DNA from: Sphagnum compactum
Lineage: Eukaryota > Bryophyta > Sphagnopsida > Sphagnales
DNA: 64,000 nt
NCBI GenBank assembly: GCA_965153455.1
Contig: OZ234493.1
Coordinates: 10,406,213 to 10,470,212 of the forward strand
Direction: 5' to 3'
This document shows positions 36,160-48,794 of this stretch, in pieces (positions within the stretch are counted from its first letter, which is position 1; the number at the start of each line of letters is the position of its first letter). The translations under genes and the position numbers were made by a program. The notes under the pieces are model-generated. The model saw nothing but the letters and a program-made list of their open reading frames with translations. It was not told the origin of the DNA and ran no database searches.

Positions 36160-38339
36160 TTCAAATCTGCAATTGTAAAACCCCTCTGTCAAATCAGGTT
36201 AATTCTTTACTACTAGGGTTAGTCCTATCCAGATACCCTAAATCCGATAGGACTAATCCGGCATAACTAAATTTTTTTTAAGGTGCAAATTAAGCAGTTC
36301 ATACTCCTACTCAAATCGCGTTGTCATTGTGACCATATCATAGCTATAAATGTAGGTGAATGCAATTATAACCCACGCTGAAATTAGGCTTTAGGTCATT
36401 ACTGCAGTGGCTGTGGATAACTCTGTTTGGCTATAACTAATTTGTTAATGTGCACCTTCTCAGCCATATATTTTTTTTCCCACAAGTTCAAGTGTAATTT
36501 TTTTGTTTTTCTAGTGCAAATTCGACTAATTTTCTAAGGAACACTAGCCAAATTTTTGGTAACACAAGATCCCCCCTGCCTGAGTGCGTCTTATGTAGCT
36601 GCCTATGATTAGGTTAGAAATTAAATTTGGAACACTGAGTGATTCAAGAATCAGGATGGCGGCCTCTAAGTGTCATTACTTATTAAAAACTTATTCCTGA
36701 TTTAGGCATCTCCTCCTGAACATATCACAAACAGTGTTTTTTTTGGGGGGTGAAAATTTCGTCTACGAAAAGTATATTGTAAATTAGTGGTCGCCCTAGA
36801 TCCATCATGCGGATCTAGGGCGACCACTTGCTGCACAGAGATCACCTTGACAACATGTTCAAATCATCATTAATGGCTTAGTTTAAATTAAAGTCAGCAA
36901 ATGACGAGCATATGGCCATTCATTTTGAAAGGTGACCCCCTTGCATGCATCTTTGCTTCATAATTTTGATGCACTTTTACAACTAATTCCTCTCCATCAC
37001 TCTCAACTTGGCTGAACTCATTCACAACTTAGAACTTAATGCATACAAGTTAAAATTAAACCCTTAAACCTTTATGTCACAATGGAATTATTGTACAATA
37101 TAATCTAATTCTTGGGCAATTGATTCTTGTTTTGAATGACCAATCTTCATTGTTCAAGTTGTTTACTCAATGCTTATCACCCAACATCAGAGTTTTGTTA
37201 TGTTAAAACTTATAACTTACCTCAAACCTTCAAGCTTGTTACCTCAAACCGTAAAGTCCAAACTCCAAAGTCTAAACTTGTTACAAGTAAATAACTAATA
37301 ACCTTGTTATTTTTTCTTTGTTCTAAATCGTTTTAAGAACAAATCTTGACGTAATAAATTTTACCTTTAAGTAGTAAACTATTGTTCAATCATGAATGTT
37401 CATTCAAGTTTTTTTAAACCAAGCTACAATTTGCAAGATCTTGGAACTTAGAAGACTTTAGAAATAAACATTGGAACTTGTGATTCTTGAGTGATCATTA
37501 ATAAATTTGGACTTTACACTTTGATTGATGGTTTGGGTATGGTTGATTGTTGATACATATTGCACATTACATCATTCTTGAATTGAGATTTTCTACTAGT
37601 TGATACTAAAAAGTCAAACGTCAAAACTAAATTGTAAAGTCGCCACCAACATGAATCAAGGCCAAAGGGCAAAGGTGATCACAATGCACATTAAATTGCA
37701 CAATCACAAACTTCAAGCCTTCGAGCTATTAAAAGTTAAGTTCTTCCTTGAACCCCTACATATTTCAATTATGCCTTTTTTTTTGTGTTTTGAATCTTGC
37801 AATTGAATTTGATGTGAGGTGAAAATTTTGAAGTTGAAGTCCACCAATTCATCATTCAATTTTTGAGAGTTTTTAGATGGCACTTAAAATCATCCCACCT
37901 ACAAACTTTAGGTTTAGTTTTCTTTTAGAAGGCTTCGACCAATCTAAGACTTGGAATTAACCCTAAAAGAAAGTTGAGTAGGCAAAGGGAGATTCAAAAT
38001 TGTCTTGCACAAACTTTTGAACCTACACCTTTTTCTTTTGAAATGGATGTGAATATTATTATTTTGTTTGCTACCTCTAGCCCTCATGTGTCCATGCCTC
38101 AATATGTCCCTCTAGATCCAAATGTCATTCCTACTGTTCCCAAATAAAAACTTAAATCGAAAAAATAAATGTGAGTAATATCCAAGATGTTTAGTTTGTG
38201 AAAATGCTTTGGGTTGAAGTTGTGTTTGATGTTGTTGAAAATCTAGTGGTAGTTTGATGCAAGGTTTGTAAGAAAATTGAATAGAAGGAGATTGTTGGTT
38301 CTCAAGTGGGATTCATTTGAAAAACAATGATTGAAGGTT
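36160..38339. other. AT-rich gene-free DNA
   Basis: Besides the hairpin at 36,786, I see no gene. From about 37,600 interrupted plus-strand frames, including one at 37,975-38,148 (MPQYVPLDPNVIPTVPK), could be the eroded N-terminal part of the transposase remnant that follows. Confidence 0.45.
36786..36828. repeat. Perfect 18-bp hairpin with 7-nt loop
   Basis: AGTGGTCGCCCTAGATCC (36,786-36,803) and its exact reverse complement (36,811-36,828) flank ATCATGC. The arms are GC-rich in otherwise AT-rich DNA and lack any substitution. No T-run follows. Confidence 0.9.
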
Positions 38340-39900
38340 AAATGAAAAGGAGAAATGAACAATGATTGAAGGTTGTGGATTCTATTTTTTACCATGTTCA
38401 AAGTGGAGGTGAATGGAATAATAGAAAGAAAGTAACACGATTTGCATATGTTTTTATGTTACTTAGCAAGGGAAATCCAATGATTAATTATGAACATTAT
38501 AAACCATTGCTTAATTTTTTGAAGTTGAAAAAAATTCCCAAGAAACATTGAAGTGATGTAGCCAAGTGGTCTAGATTGTTGTGCATGTTCACAACTAGGT
38601 TTTAGCAAATAACAAATCTATTATTCAAGTAGCCAAGTTTGTGGCATTGAGTTGTGATGAAATGACTACTCTTGACAATCAAACTTGGATTTTTGTCTAT
38701 CATTATTGTGTTCAAAATTGGTGCAAAATCCTTGTTTTTCTTTCAATTGAATGCTTTCTTGAAGGTTTCAATGACCAAAACTTGATGAAGTTGATAATAA
38801 TTTTTATTTTAATGTTGGAGGTTTACCAAAGGTTGAGGTGCCCTCTAGGTTGTTATGCATTGGTATGTATGGTGTGAATACCTTTCAAGGTGCTCATGGT
38901 GGGGTTACAATTCAAATTCAAAACTTGCATGCTCATTTTTTGACAAGGATTCACTATATAACACACAAGACCAATTATGTGTTTATGGGGGCATGTGTAG
39001 AAGATTTTCTTTACTCCATTTACACTTTTTTGTACAAGTCTCCAAAACACCACCTAAAATTGGTTAAACTAACCCAAATCATGGAAATGAAAGGCAATAA
39101 TCTCATGTTTAACATAAAGACTTGATGGATTAATATGTTGAGTCTGTTAAAACGTGTGCTTGAAGAATGCCACCTTTTGTTGATGAAAATGGCAATTGAT
39201 TTAACAATCATGGCCTTAATAACAAGCAATTTGGATCAGTTTTGTGATTTCCAAATGATGTTTGGCATTGCTTGCTTACTATCAATGTTGATTGCTATGC
39301 AATCCTTCATCAATTTGCCCAACTTCAAGATGTTTTTGTGTGTGATTTCAACCTTTGTAAGGTAGGTTTGTTTCAAATGCATTGTCACTAATTGTTTGGG
39401 TTCAAAAGATGCCTTCAAGCATTTCAATGGGTTGGTGGAATGCACTAATGATACCATCTCCATGAAATGGACCACATATTTGAATATGAAGATTGATTGC
39501 TTGACTTTTGAATTAAAAGGGCAACACATTTGGGCAAGGTACAAAGACCATGCCATTTTTGAAGCTTTTTTTGTACAAATTTTGTATGCCAAGGCAGTGG
39601 TAGACGTAGAATTTTAATGTGCATGTGCAAGTTGATCTTTAAACTTGGTAACTATTTCTCTTTTCATGAATTGATGGATGCACTTGTGGTGGTCTATATG
39701 CAATATTGGTTGGGCCAAGGCTTAAAACTTCCTTTTAGTTACACCTTAATATGATCAAAGATGTTTATTGTGTGCCAAAAAAATGCAACCTTTAGGAGAT
39801 GTGGATTTCACCAATTTTGAACCTTATGGCTCTAGATATGTAATGGTATTTATTTGTTTTTAACAATGAAGAATAATTGTAAGGGTGAAATGGATGATCC
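38340..39900 (+). pseudogene. Decayed hAT-like transposase (DUF4371/ZNF862-like type)
   Basis: Plus-strand fragments in several frames line up with hAT-derived proteins of the ZNF862/DUF4371 type: VFMLLSKGNPMINYEHYKPL and LKLKKIPKKHWSDVAKW (38,450-38,570), VVMHWYVW and FQGAHGGVT (38,850-38,920), SPKHHLKLVKLTQIMEMKGN (39,040-39,100), WINMLSLLKRVLEECHLLLM (39,127-39,190), CTNDTISMKWTTYLNMKIDC (39,440-39,500) and ILYAKAVVDVEF (39,580-39,616). Stops and frameshifts are frequent. Similarity may continue to about 40,240 but is faint. It differs from the remnant at 26,237. Assignment is by remembered motif order. Confidence 0.65.
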
Positions 39901-41689
39901 TCATTCCTTAAACCCCCTAACACACTTGTCAAAATGATTTATCGCCATCCCAAATTGTTGTGCAAAGTATATCAAGTTTGTTCAAATTGCAATTGTGCAA
40001 ATTGTTTTGTGAAAAATTAATAAACTAAATTTTATGAAAAAAATTTAAGAATTGGTTGACAACTTATTTGGATGTTGTCATTCGAATTTTTGTTCAAAAG
40101 TTTTATATTTAGGAAAATTTTCCTTATTATCGAACTATTGAGGAGTGAAAGGCTATCCATAGTTGACATGCAATTGATGCTTAACTTTGATATTGAGAGA
40201 AACCATTTTTATCTTGCAATTGGGCAATAGGTATGTAGGATACCATTTTCCCCGAAGCTTTTTGGTTTGTCATTTGTGACAATTTTTTGAGATTTTTGTT
40301 TTGTTTTAAATCTTATTAAGCTTGTTCCGTTCTAAGTTGTAGCTTGTGTGTTGACGAGTTTTCAAGTTTTGGTGATTTTTTTAGTTTATGGTGGATTTTG
40401 TTTCCATGATTGTAGTCATTTTATCTTCAACCCTATTCAATTCTATAAGGAGATTTTAAACTTTTATGTTAAAACATTGACCCTTGCTAATTGACATCCT
40501 TGCAACAAGGTTTGAGTCCTAACTCTTGAAAGTTGTGCAACCTATTGACTACTAATCTTGTTTTTCGTATTTTACTAATGTTGCTTGTATGTGTAAGTCC
40601 ACCATGTGTTGTAGCGGGCAAAATCAGATTGGTTGAGGTTTGATTCCCTCACATGGGTGTTTTTGTAATTTGAGATTTAAAAAATTCAAATCATTCATGT
40701 ATCTAAGAAAAACAATGTGATCTCACTAATGAAAGAACTATTACCTATTCATTGTCACCCATACACCTATTAAAATTAAAATAACCTTGTTAATGCAAAG
40801 CTTAAAAAAAGGGGGGGAGGGTCTTTATTTTGCAAATAGCTAAGCATTTTGACAACTCTTAATTTAATGTAGCCAAATTGTTACCCAAGGGGCCCACTAG
40901 GTAGCCAACTATGCAACATGGGAAATATGAAAAGATAACATTGATCATAAACCAAACATCCCCAATTGTACATTTAGTCCCCATTCCTCTTCCTATCCTT
41001 TGGCTCAATCCGTGTGTTCAATCTAGTAGCTTAATCCCCGTGCATGGAACCATAACCTATATTCTAAAAAAATTTAAGAACCTTAACAATGGTGCCAGAT
41101 CACAACTAGTTCCCAACGTTTCAGTCATTGCCAAAGGAGGTCCAAATGGGCAAGCTTCATGTGACAATTTAAATACCTACATGTTTAAAAAGTAGTTCTT
41201 TCAAAACATTTTACATGGGATCATCCATCACATCACTTGGGTCCCCTTGAACTTTGAAAACCTAAAGTTGCATTTGTTCTTGGGTTTTCTTGGTATATCG
41301 GGCGGGTAGGGACTCTTTTCAAAGGGGTTCATGATTCAACACATCAAAAAACACTTTCAATGGATTTTTGCATTGGATTTTAAAACTTTAATGGCTAATT
41401 ATCAAACAATTTCATGACACTAGAGTTATTGGTAAAATTACGCTATTAGGGGGTGAAAATAGCCAATTTTGGCATAATAGGGCATCAAACTACGTAATTA
41501 AGGGGCAAAAACAACAAGTTTTGGCATAATGGAGCATCAAACGTGTAACTTGGAATGAAAATTTTACAAAACGAAATAACCAGGACCCAAACTAGTTTTT
41601 CAACCAATTTTGGTGGTAAACTAAATTTCATCTTGTCTTCTTCCTGAGCACTTCCACTACTACTACATGTATTTTCCTTCAATGTTATT
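39901..41689. other. AT-rich gene-free DNA
   Basis: Possible faint transposase tail to about 40,240, then no recognisable gene. Isolated tRNA-B-box-like words at 40,505 and 40,646 lack a matching tRNA fold. Confidence 0.5.
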
Positions 41690-42085
41690 TCAGTGACAAG
41701 TCATAAATGCATCGTTCATTGTGAGGCGGCCTGGCACGGGTTTCCACGCATGGGCAACGCAAGCCTTGGAACAAATTTTACATAGAAACATGTCATGTTT
41801 TGATAGCGACTTGGCATTCCTTTCAGTCGGTCGAAAACCACATGCCATGAAACATGAGCCTCAAAACTTGAACCTTGAAACCTACCACTCACTGAAACAT
41901 GTCAAGTTTTGGCAAACAGTTCGACATGCGTTTCGATGCCCAAGTAACCCAAGCCCCCAAAACATATCCCCACTGAAACGTGCAATGTTTCGAGTGCTAC
42001 GTTTCAGCCCCATGCACTCATCTTCCATGTTCCCCCATGCAATCCCCATCCATGCCCCATGACCCATTCATGAAGCTTTAGACCA
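41690..42085 (+). repeat. CATGTTTC-rich dispersed repeat, copy B
   Basis: Direct repeat of 22,030-22,390 with the same order of landmarks. Similarity also extends upstream (ATTTCAGTGACAAGTCATAAATGC against TTTCAGCAACAAGTCATGAATGC), so the shared unit is longer than the motif-dense core. Confidence 0.8.
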
Positions 42086-42486
42086 AAATGTTTATTTCGC
42101 ATTGTCGTCATGTATTTTTCCATCGAACTTTGATGTCTTCATCATCGCTCCCTTGCCAGAGACTTACTTAGGGTTTTGATAACAAAAAGAGTTCATTATG
42201 GCGCTAAGGAAGCTCTGTCTTTTCACCCACACTAAATCGTTCATCATGCTCTTATCTACAACCCACTTCATTTTCATTTTTCCCTTTGAAGCACAACATT
42301 GTTGTGCATGAACAGTCTTAGGAACCAATAACATGTCTTGTTTCACCCTATTGAGGCTTCTTGATGTTTGCAGGTGGATATTGGTTTCTATACTATTTTT
42401 GGCAATTGACACATGTTGTGTCAAAGGTTGAGAAGTTGCACACCAAATATTTGCTTGCAAAGAGGACGGGTTTACTGCTTTTATCA

Positions 42487-42716
42487 TGTTCATTTCCTGC
42501 ATTGTTTGTTTGGGTTTTTGAATTTTTTTTGTTTCCGTAAATATTTTTTTTGCAACAATGCACTTGTATTGTGTTCATTTTTCACGTTGTTGGGTTTGCA
42601 TTATCTTGTGGTTTGTTGTTATCTTTTTGTTCTCTACTTGTTCATTTCCCTCGTTGTTGTTTAGGTTTTCAATTTTTTTGTTTCTTCAAACATTTTTTTG
42701 CAACAATCCACTTGTT
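42487..42716. repeat. Two-copy direct repeat, about 150-bp spacing
   Basis: TGTTCATTTCC...TTTTTTGCAACAATGCACTTGT near 42,487-42,568 is repeated in altered form at about 42,639-42,716. Confidence 0.7.
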
Positions 42717-42899
42717 TCTTGAATATGGATACTAGGTTATAATATTGTAGTGTTTCTCCCATAGCTTTTGGTTGTTCCTAGATAATGTTTCGGAGCTTTT
42801 CGTATGTTACCTTCAAACATCCAAGTGCATTGGGAGCAGTTTCGCAAAAACGTAAATGGCAACATTCCTAAGCAAGGGAAGTAAGGGTTCCCTTTTTGT

Positions 42900-44620
42900 T
42901 TCTAGTTAAGCGAGGTGATTCGATAGAATGTAACACTTGAAACATGACCAACTACATTAAAAACAAGTTCCAATTACATGTTTCAACATCTTTGTAGGTT
43001 TAAAAATTTTAGACACATGTTTCGACTATCTAGTGAATGCTAATTTTCAGATATTATTTGGTTCAGGGTTTAACCCATGTTTCAACATCTTTAAAGGTTT
43101 CCTATTTATGTACGTAGGTTTCGACTATCCAATTGAATGGTAATTTTTAGATACCATTTCCTTCAAGTTTTAACCAATGTTTTTAACTAATTTTTTATAC
43201 ATAGATCTGTTATGTTTTTGGTTTTGATCATATAGACTTTATCAGAAACACTCTACAATGATTGACAAAAGGCAGGTGGATGTTTGAAAGAAATGTTATG
43301 GTGTATCCAACGACCATCTGTTGATTATTATTTCATTTTGGGTAAGTGCTACCATGTTTCAGAATACATGGAGTGGTTATGTTTCGGGGAATTGAAGCAT
43401 TTACCATGGCACCTACTAAAAACTTAAGAATGAAAAAGAACAAATGAAACCTAGGAAAAACATGAATGTGAAACAAAACATGAATGAATATATTGGACAC
43501 AAGTCTTTAACCTTCAATGATGTTGAAACAACAATGATGGAATTTCAAACATGCATATGTATCCGAAACATAGATATGGAATGAAGGCTAAAGTAAGTGA
43601 TTGATGTTATTACAAATGCATATGTTAAAAATTAGACGTAAATGTGAATGTACTACAATGGATCAATATGGTATGAATAATTGAATACTATTTTGTTTCC
43701 TCGCATGAACTTTTTGAATGTGCAATAAGAAACAATGTTGAAGTTTGGATCATGAACAAAGGTACCCAAACTCTCTATAAATTCTTCTTTATTTTGCACT
43801 TTCCCAATCAAGAAGATTGCACTGCAATAATGCCAAATGTTTGGTGTTTCTATGATTTTCCCAACAAACACTAATTTCCATTTCGAGAGTTCCTAAAACA
43901 CAATATCAACCTCTCTCTAGGTTTCATTTTGCAAAACACCCTATCAAGTTCTAATTTTTTCTTCCTATCCCCATTGTTTTCTTTTGGGTTTCGGGAATTG
44001 ATGTTGGGGTATGTAATTCCTTGGATTGGTACCCAAATTTCCTGATGGCGAACCTCTATCTGAAACATCCGTATGTTTCGATTGTTCACTTTTTAAATCG
44101 TGATATGAATGTAGAGACCCTGGAAGGTAAATGCATTCGGAGATGAGTTATATTATACCACAAAAACACGCTAATTAAAACCTACTAAAACACAGTGATG
44201 AACACCTCTGAAACATGGCTATCAAAAATCACCAACTTTTACTTTAGGTTTGTCGATTGTGAAAGTTGAAACATGATTGCATCCATGAATGAGCAATGAA
44301 ATTTCTATAAACGTGTTTCGAAACATGATAGTTGTTGTTCGAAATTCTGTAATTTACCACCAAAACATAAATTTACATATTGGTATTGTAACATGTATCC
44401 TTGGAATTAATGGAATGTTGAAACACGGAATCCAATTTGGAATGATAATTGAAACATGATATTTTTGTTGGAGAAATCTGAAACTTCTAGAATTTCAGGG
44501 ATAGAAAAAAAATTTAGTAATTGAAACATGTTTCATATGAACTGATACGGGCTACTTTTCAATTGAACACTAAAAATTAAACTAATACAATTGTTAATTG
44601 AATCTTGTCGAAACTTAAGG
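42900..44620. repeat. CATGTTTC/GAAACATG-dense region
   Basis: Over about 1.7 kb the octamer CATGTTTC or its complement, plus close variants such as GTTTCGAC and GAAACAT, recurs irregularly (e.g. 42,977, 43,016, 43,076, 44,268), including a perfect 12-bp palindrome GAAACATGTTTC at 44,523-44,534. Spacing is irregular, so it is not a simple satellite. The vocabulary is the same as in the repeats at 22,030 and 41,690. Confidence 0.7.
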
Positions 44621-47600
44621 AAACATTATTATGTTATAGATTCAAATAGAAAAGGTGTGATCCAATACCATTGTGTTACGATTTTTCCTGAGTGATAGCA
44701 TCCGACAAAACGAGGCATTCGAGAATCCTCTTTAGTTTCAAAACTTGTTTGATTGCTTGGCCTCCATGTTTTATGAGGCGTTTTTTACATACAACAATGA
44801 ATTCCTCTTGAACTTCATCACGAATCTCCAAGGGCAGGGTTTTCTCCTTCTTACGCTTGTGTTGAAAAAAAGAGAAAATCTCAAGGGAAATTCTTTTTTC
44901 CTGGAATTGTATGTCACAAGATTCTACCACTCCCCCCCCCCCCCCCTTTGTGGTCAAATATTTACCTCATTTTGTAATAGGTTATGTCAACAACATAAAA
45001 AGATTCAATGAAATTTGAACTCAATGTGAAAATTTTGCTTCAATGGAATCTGAATTCCATTCACAAGTAGATTGCCTACTGAATATTTCCAGTTGGCCTT
45101 GAGTGTTCGAAGGAGGGCCCAGCCTCATGCCTGAGGCATTATAGGGCACAAATTGTGGTTGGGATTAGTTAGCCTGGTCTGCTGCGAGAACTTTACTAGA
45201 TAAAGTTGTGATAAAGCCATCAGGGTCAAGTCTGCGCCAGCAGATAGATGCCTGGACGCATTTATAATCCATTGCTAAAGAAGTCTGTATTGCCCATGCA
45301 TTATTAACATAGGTGTATGTTTGTATGTTCCTCCTTTCATATGTCTTTTTGTGCACCTCTTAGGGTTGACTGGTCGTGCCAAATTCTCACTGCACATCTT
45401 TTACTATATAAGATGATTTCCGAGCATTGCCCTACTGGGAATCATCTGTTGGTGGAAACTTAGAACCTTTACATACAGGCATGGTCACATGCCTTTCCCC
45501 CTTCGACAAGATCTTCAAGTCCACTGATGTTTGCTTCATGTTGACTAGTGGGCCCCTGTGCCATTGGTGCAAGTATATTAAGGGTACATGTGTTTCCATG
45601 ACCTTTGTGAACTAGCACCCACCAGTGCACCATGAAGGATGGATGGTAAGTGGTCAGAAAATGGTTTTCTGTTGGGTTCTAATTCCCTAGCTAACCATGG
45701 TGAGGGTTAGCTCAGTTGCTTTTTTTTATTACCGACTTACCAACAACCCTTGTGAAACACTTAGTGAGTTGTTAGTATGGAGGTGTAAATTCAGCCTTTA
45801 CCTATGTATAAACCATCTATTTACATAGCAGTTACCTATTTTTTAACTTATCGTAGTATTTTTTCATGTTCAGCACAGTAGTGTTGAATAATTAATAAAA
45901 TTTGAAATTTTTGTTTCGACACCACAGTTTTTTTTTTTGAAAATTTTGACATATAATAAATTCATAAATGCTCTCACAAATTATTTGCTGTATTTTAGGT
46001 TAGACCATCAAAGACAATATGAGTTCAGTGAGGAGGATGTTGGTTCAAATTTAACTGCCTTTACTGAATATTCAAGTTTTTCGACATAAAGATCTGTTAA
46101 ATTTTATTTTTTTGACAAAACTGAAAATAATATAGTTAGTGCCGAAGCTGAAAAGGTACGACGATATCTACCCATATATGAGACCTATTTCTTACAAAAT
46201 TGGTTATCAAGGTGAAACCAAATATTAACTCAGTCAAGGTTCATCCACAACTGAGTTATGACAGGCATCCAGTGGATGGTGAGCTTGTGAGTGCTGGTTC
46301 ACTGTGGCAATGATGTCCCACTCACCCATTGTTTGTGCTATCCTCACAGAACAAGTTGGTGAGAGCATTTTTTTCTGCCAGTCCATAACCTATTCTTGCA
46401 GATTTTTCACTGCTCTGATGGTTCCCCCCCAGATCTGGTGATACCAACACAAATGTCAGTCACCTTACCTCAAAAACAGGTTGTACAAGTGCAAATATAT
46501 TCTGACTTGGTCCTGGTCACATTAACTCTGTACACCTGCAACTGCCAGGTGTAGGTTTTTTCGAATTGGGTTGAGAATAGTGAGGTGAACATAGAAACCC
46601 TTTTGCCCATCATTCGACCAAATTAATCACAATTGAATAGCGGGTGAGTGGAAGACGAGGAAATTTAGCCTAAACCTCCTATAAGATGACCCATCCCATT
46701 ACCATTCAGGTCTGAGTGTGCTTCATTTCAGAGTTCTTATTGCACCTTGTTGAATTAATTTAAATTTAATTTACATTGACAAAAGTCATTTCATAGCCCT
46801 TGGTTTTGGAGCTTCTGGCAATACTAATGCCAGTTATAATCCACAACCCATGAGGAGCATGCCATATGGTTGGGTGTTTTTAATAACTCTCATTGACTAC
46901 ATCTGGTTGTGGGGGAAGAATTGAACACTCACCACTCCAAAACAACTAGTTATTCTTATTAATTGGCTCAAGCTACTTGGTTACTGCACATAATCTCATC
47001 ACTCCCACAGCTTGATTATATGCAGTAACCCAGCAGCTCTCACTGGTTACCTAGTACATAACTTTCTCTCCCTTGCACACCACCATGTTGAAGAATTTTT
47101 CTAGTGGTACCACAAGCCAAGTGGGGGGCCCAAGAGTTTGGGAGGGTCACAAGGTGGTCACATCCAAACAAGCAAACACCTCTCTCAAGGCCACTTTAGA
47201 TGAGGGTGCAAGGTCCAGGGTCCAATGAAATAGTGCAATCCTATTGGATGAGAGCCACAAATTGGACCCACATGAAAGCCTTTAAATGAGGATCGAAGAC
47301 CAAAAAGTGGCAAATTGAGGCTAAACTGACATGGCACTATTTTGAAGGGAAAATCAATTGGTTCCACCCCCCACCCGGCCCCCCTCCCCCCCAAAGCTAG
47401 AAAGGAGAGCTCATGATTTGAAGAACCAACATGCAAGCTAGGATGCAACTCAAGGATTCAAGTTGCTTCAAATGAGTCCAAATTGGTTCCTAGGAATGTG
47501 GACCTGGCTGGACCCCCAATCTAAAGTCGGCCTTAATATGCTGACAGTGGAAACTTGAGATAAGGTAGCATAATTCCAATATGAAAAAAAATCGGAATTT

Positions 47601-48719
47601 ATTCTGTTGGTAAAACTATTGTTCAGAGCAGTGCCCGCACAAGTGGTCTTGCATACATTCCTAAATTTGAGTGTGATGTCGGCGTGTGTCAGGAGATTGC
47701 AGTACGAATCAAGACTGAACACTGAACCCTTTTCTTCATCAATCCAGCTATATAACGGTTGCACTGTCAACTAGTCATCAAAAGCATGGGCACACCCAGG
47801 GGGAGGTACCTAAGTATGGGAGGAGGAGTATATTTGTCATGAGGCGAATTGGGTTTGCCACATGAATCATGAGAAGCAGAGTACAAGTCGCATCGATTCG
47901 TCTTCTAACAATCAGATTGTAAGCTGGATTCTTCCAGTATGGATATCCGTTGATCCTGCTTGTGTCTGGTTATGGTTGTGAATTGATCCTGCGTGTGTCT
48001 GTCGTCTTCTTTGCCTATCAGCTTCAGGGCTATTGAACATCTTAAGTACAAAGTAGGAGGATCAAAAACTAGGGATTGCGTGGACCATCATACATGGTCA
48101 ATTAAGCCGCCCTTCTTTCTTTGTTTGCCCTTCTTACATATATCTGGGACTAAATCAGGAAAGGCCAGAGCCCAAATGACAACCCTGCGTCGGGAAGTCA
48201 CTTGGACAGAAGATGGTGGATGAGATTGATTACTTTGTTCCCATGCCTTAGAAATTTTTTGGTGAAGAATTTTGCAATACCCTACTTATGTTGTTGGTGT
48301 TGCACCAGCATTGCAATACCCATTTCCAGGGTTTCACACCTTAATGACCAAAAATGCTATATAATGTAGCACTCAAGCCCTTGGATTTGATCCCTGGACT
48401 TCTTGATTAAAGGGCAAGATTCTTAATTATGCCCAGACTTTTAGCCTAAAGGCTAAAGATACCAGTGTGGATCCTGCTGGGCACGCCAAGGGACTGGGAT
48501 TCTACAAATGTGACCTCCAACTTTTTCCCACTGGTATGAACATTGAAGTACATACTTTACCTAATAGGCCTAGAGACAAGATTAGTTCAGTTGTTTGTAG
48601 TACACAATATAATTAACCTAACAACCAAGATCCAGACATATAGGAGCATTTAAAGCAAACCAAGATATAAATATTATTTTTTGACACAGAGGAAATAAAT
48701 ACACCTAGTTTAATAGTTA
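44621..48719. other. Mostly gene-free DNA with possible gene remnants on the minus strand
   Basis: A C15 tract lies at 44,932-44,946. A possible minus-strand terminal exon (45,165-45,293) and a 100-codon minus-strand frame (47,468-47,770) are the only coding hints. Neither product is recognised. Confidence 0.45.
45165..45293 (-). CDS. Possible terminal exon of an unknown gene (remnant)
   Basis: On the minus strand, after an AG acceptor (CAATACAG), the frame reads TSLAMDYKCVQASICWRRLD then PDGFITTLSSKVLAADQAN and stops. The residue composition is protein-like, unlike the surrounding AT-rich frames. The acceptor lacks a good polypyrimidine tract and no upstream exon was identified. Function unknown; quite possibly a fragment. 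Confidence 0.2.
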   Translation of the reverse strand, partial: AIQTSLAMDYKCVQASICWRRLDPDGFITTLSSKVLAADQAN

Positions 48720-48794
48720 GGCTCGCTTTAGATTAGGAGTCAAGGCCTAAAAATCTTGGGGCCAATAATGAGAAATTTGAGCATTGCTTGGCTC
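48720..48794. repeat. Fragment of the TTTACACT-type MITE
   Basis: TTAGGCTCGCTTTAGATTAGGAG...CTTGGGGCCAAT...GAGCATTGCTTGGCT matches the left end of the element at 35,812 and stops exactly where LINE copy 2 begins, as if the LINE had inserted into it. Confidence 0.55.

Noticed and set aside
36786-36828. Intrinsic transcription terminator
   Set aside because: The stem is strong but lacks a T-run, and the nuclear plant context makes a bacterial-type terminator irrelevant.
40500-40670. tRNA gene suggested by B-box-like GGTTTGATTCC
   Set aside because: No matching acceptor stem, anticodon stem or A box at the right distance.
47468-47770. 100-codon minus-strand frame (YSWIDEEKGSVFSLDSY)
   Set aside because: Looks partly protein-like, but there is no homology, splice series or neighbouring exon to support it.
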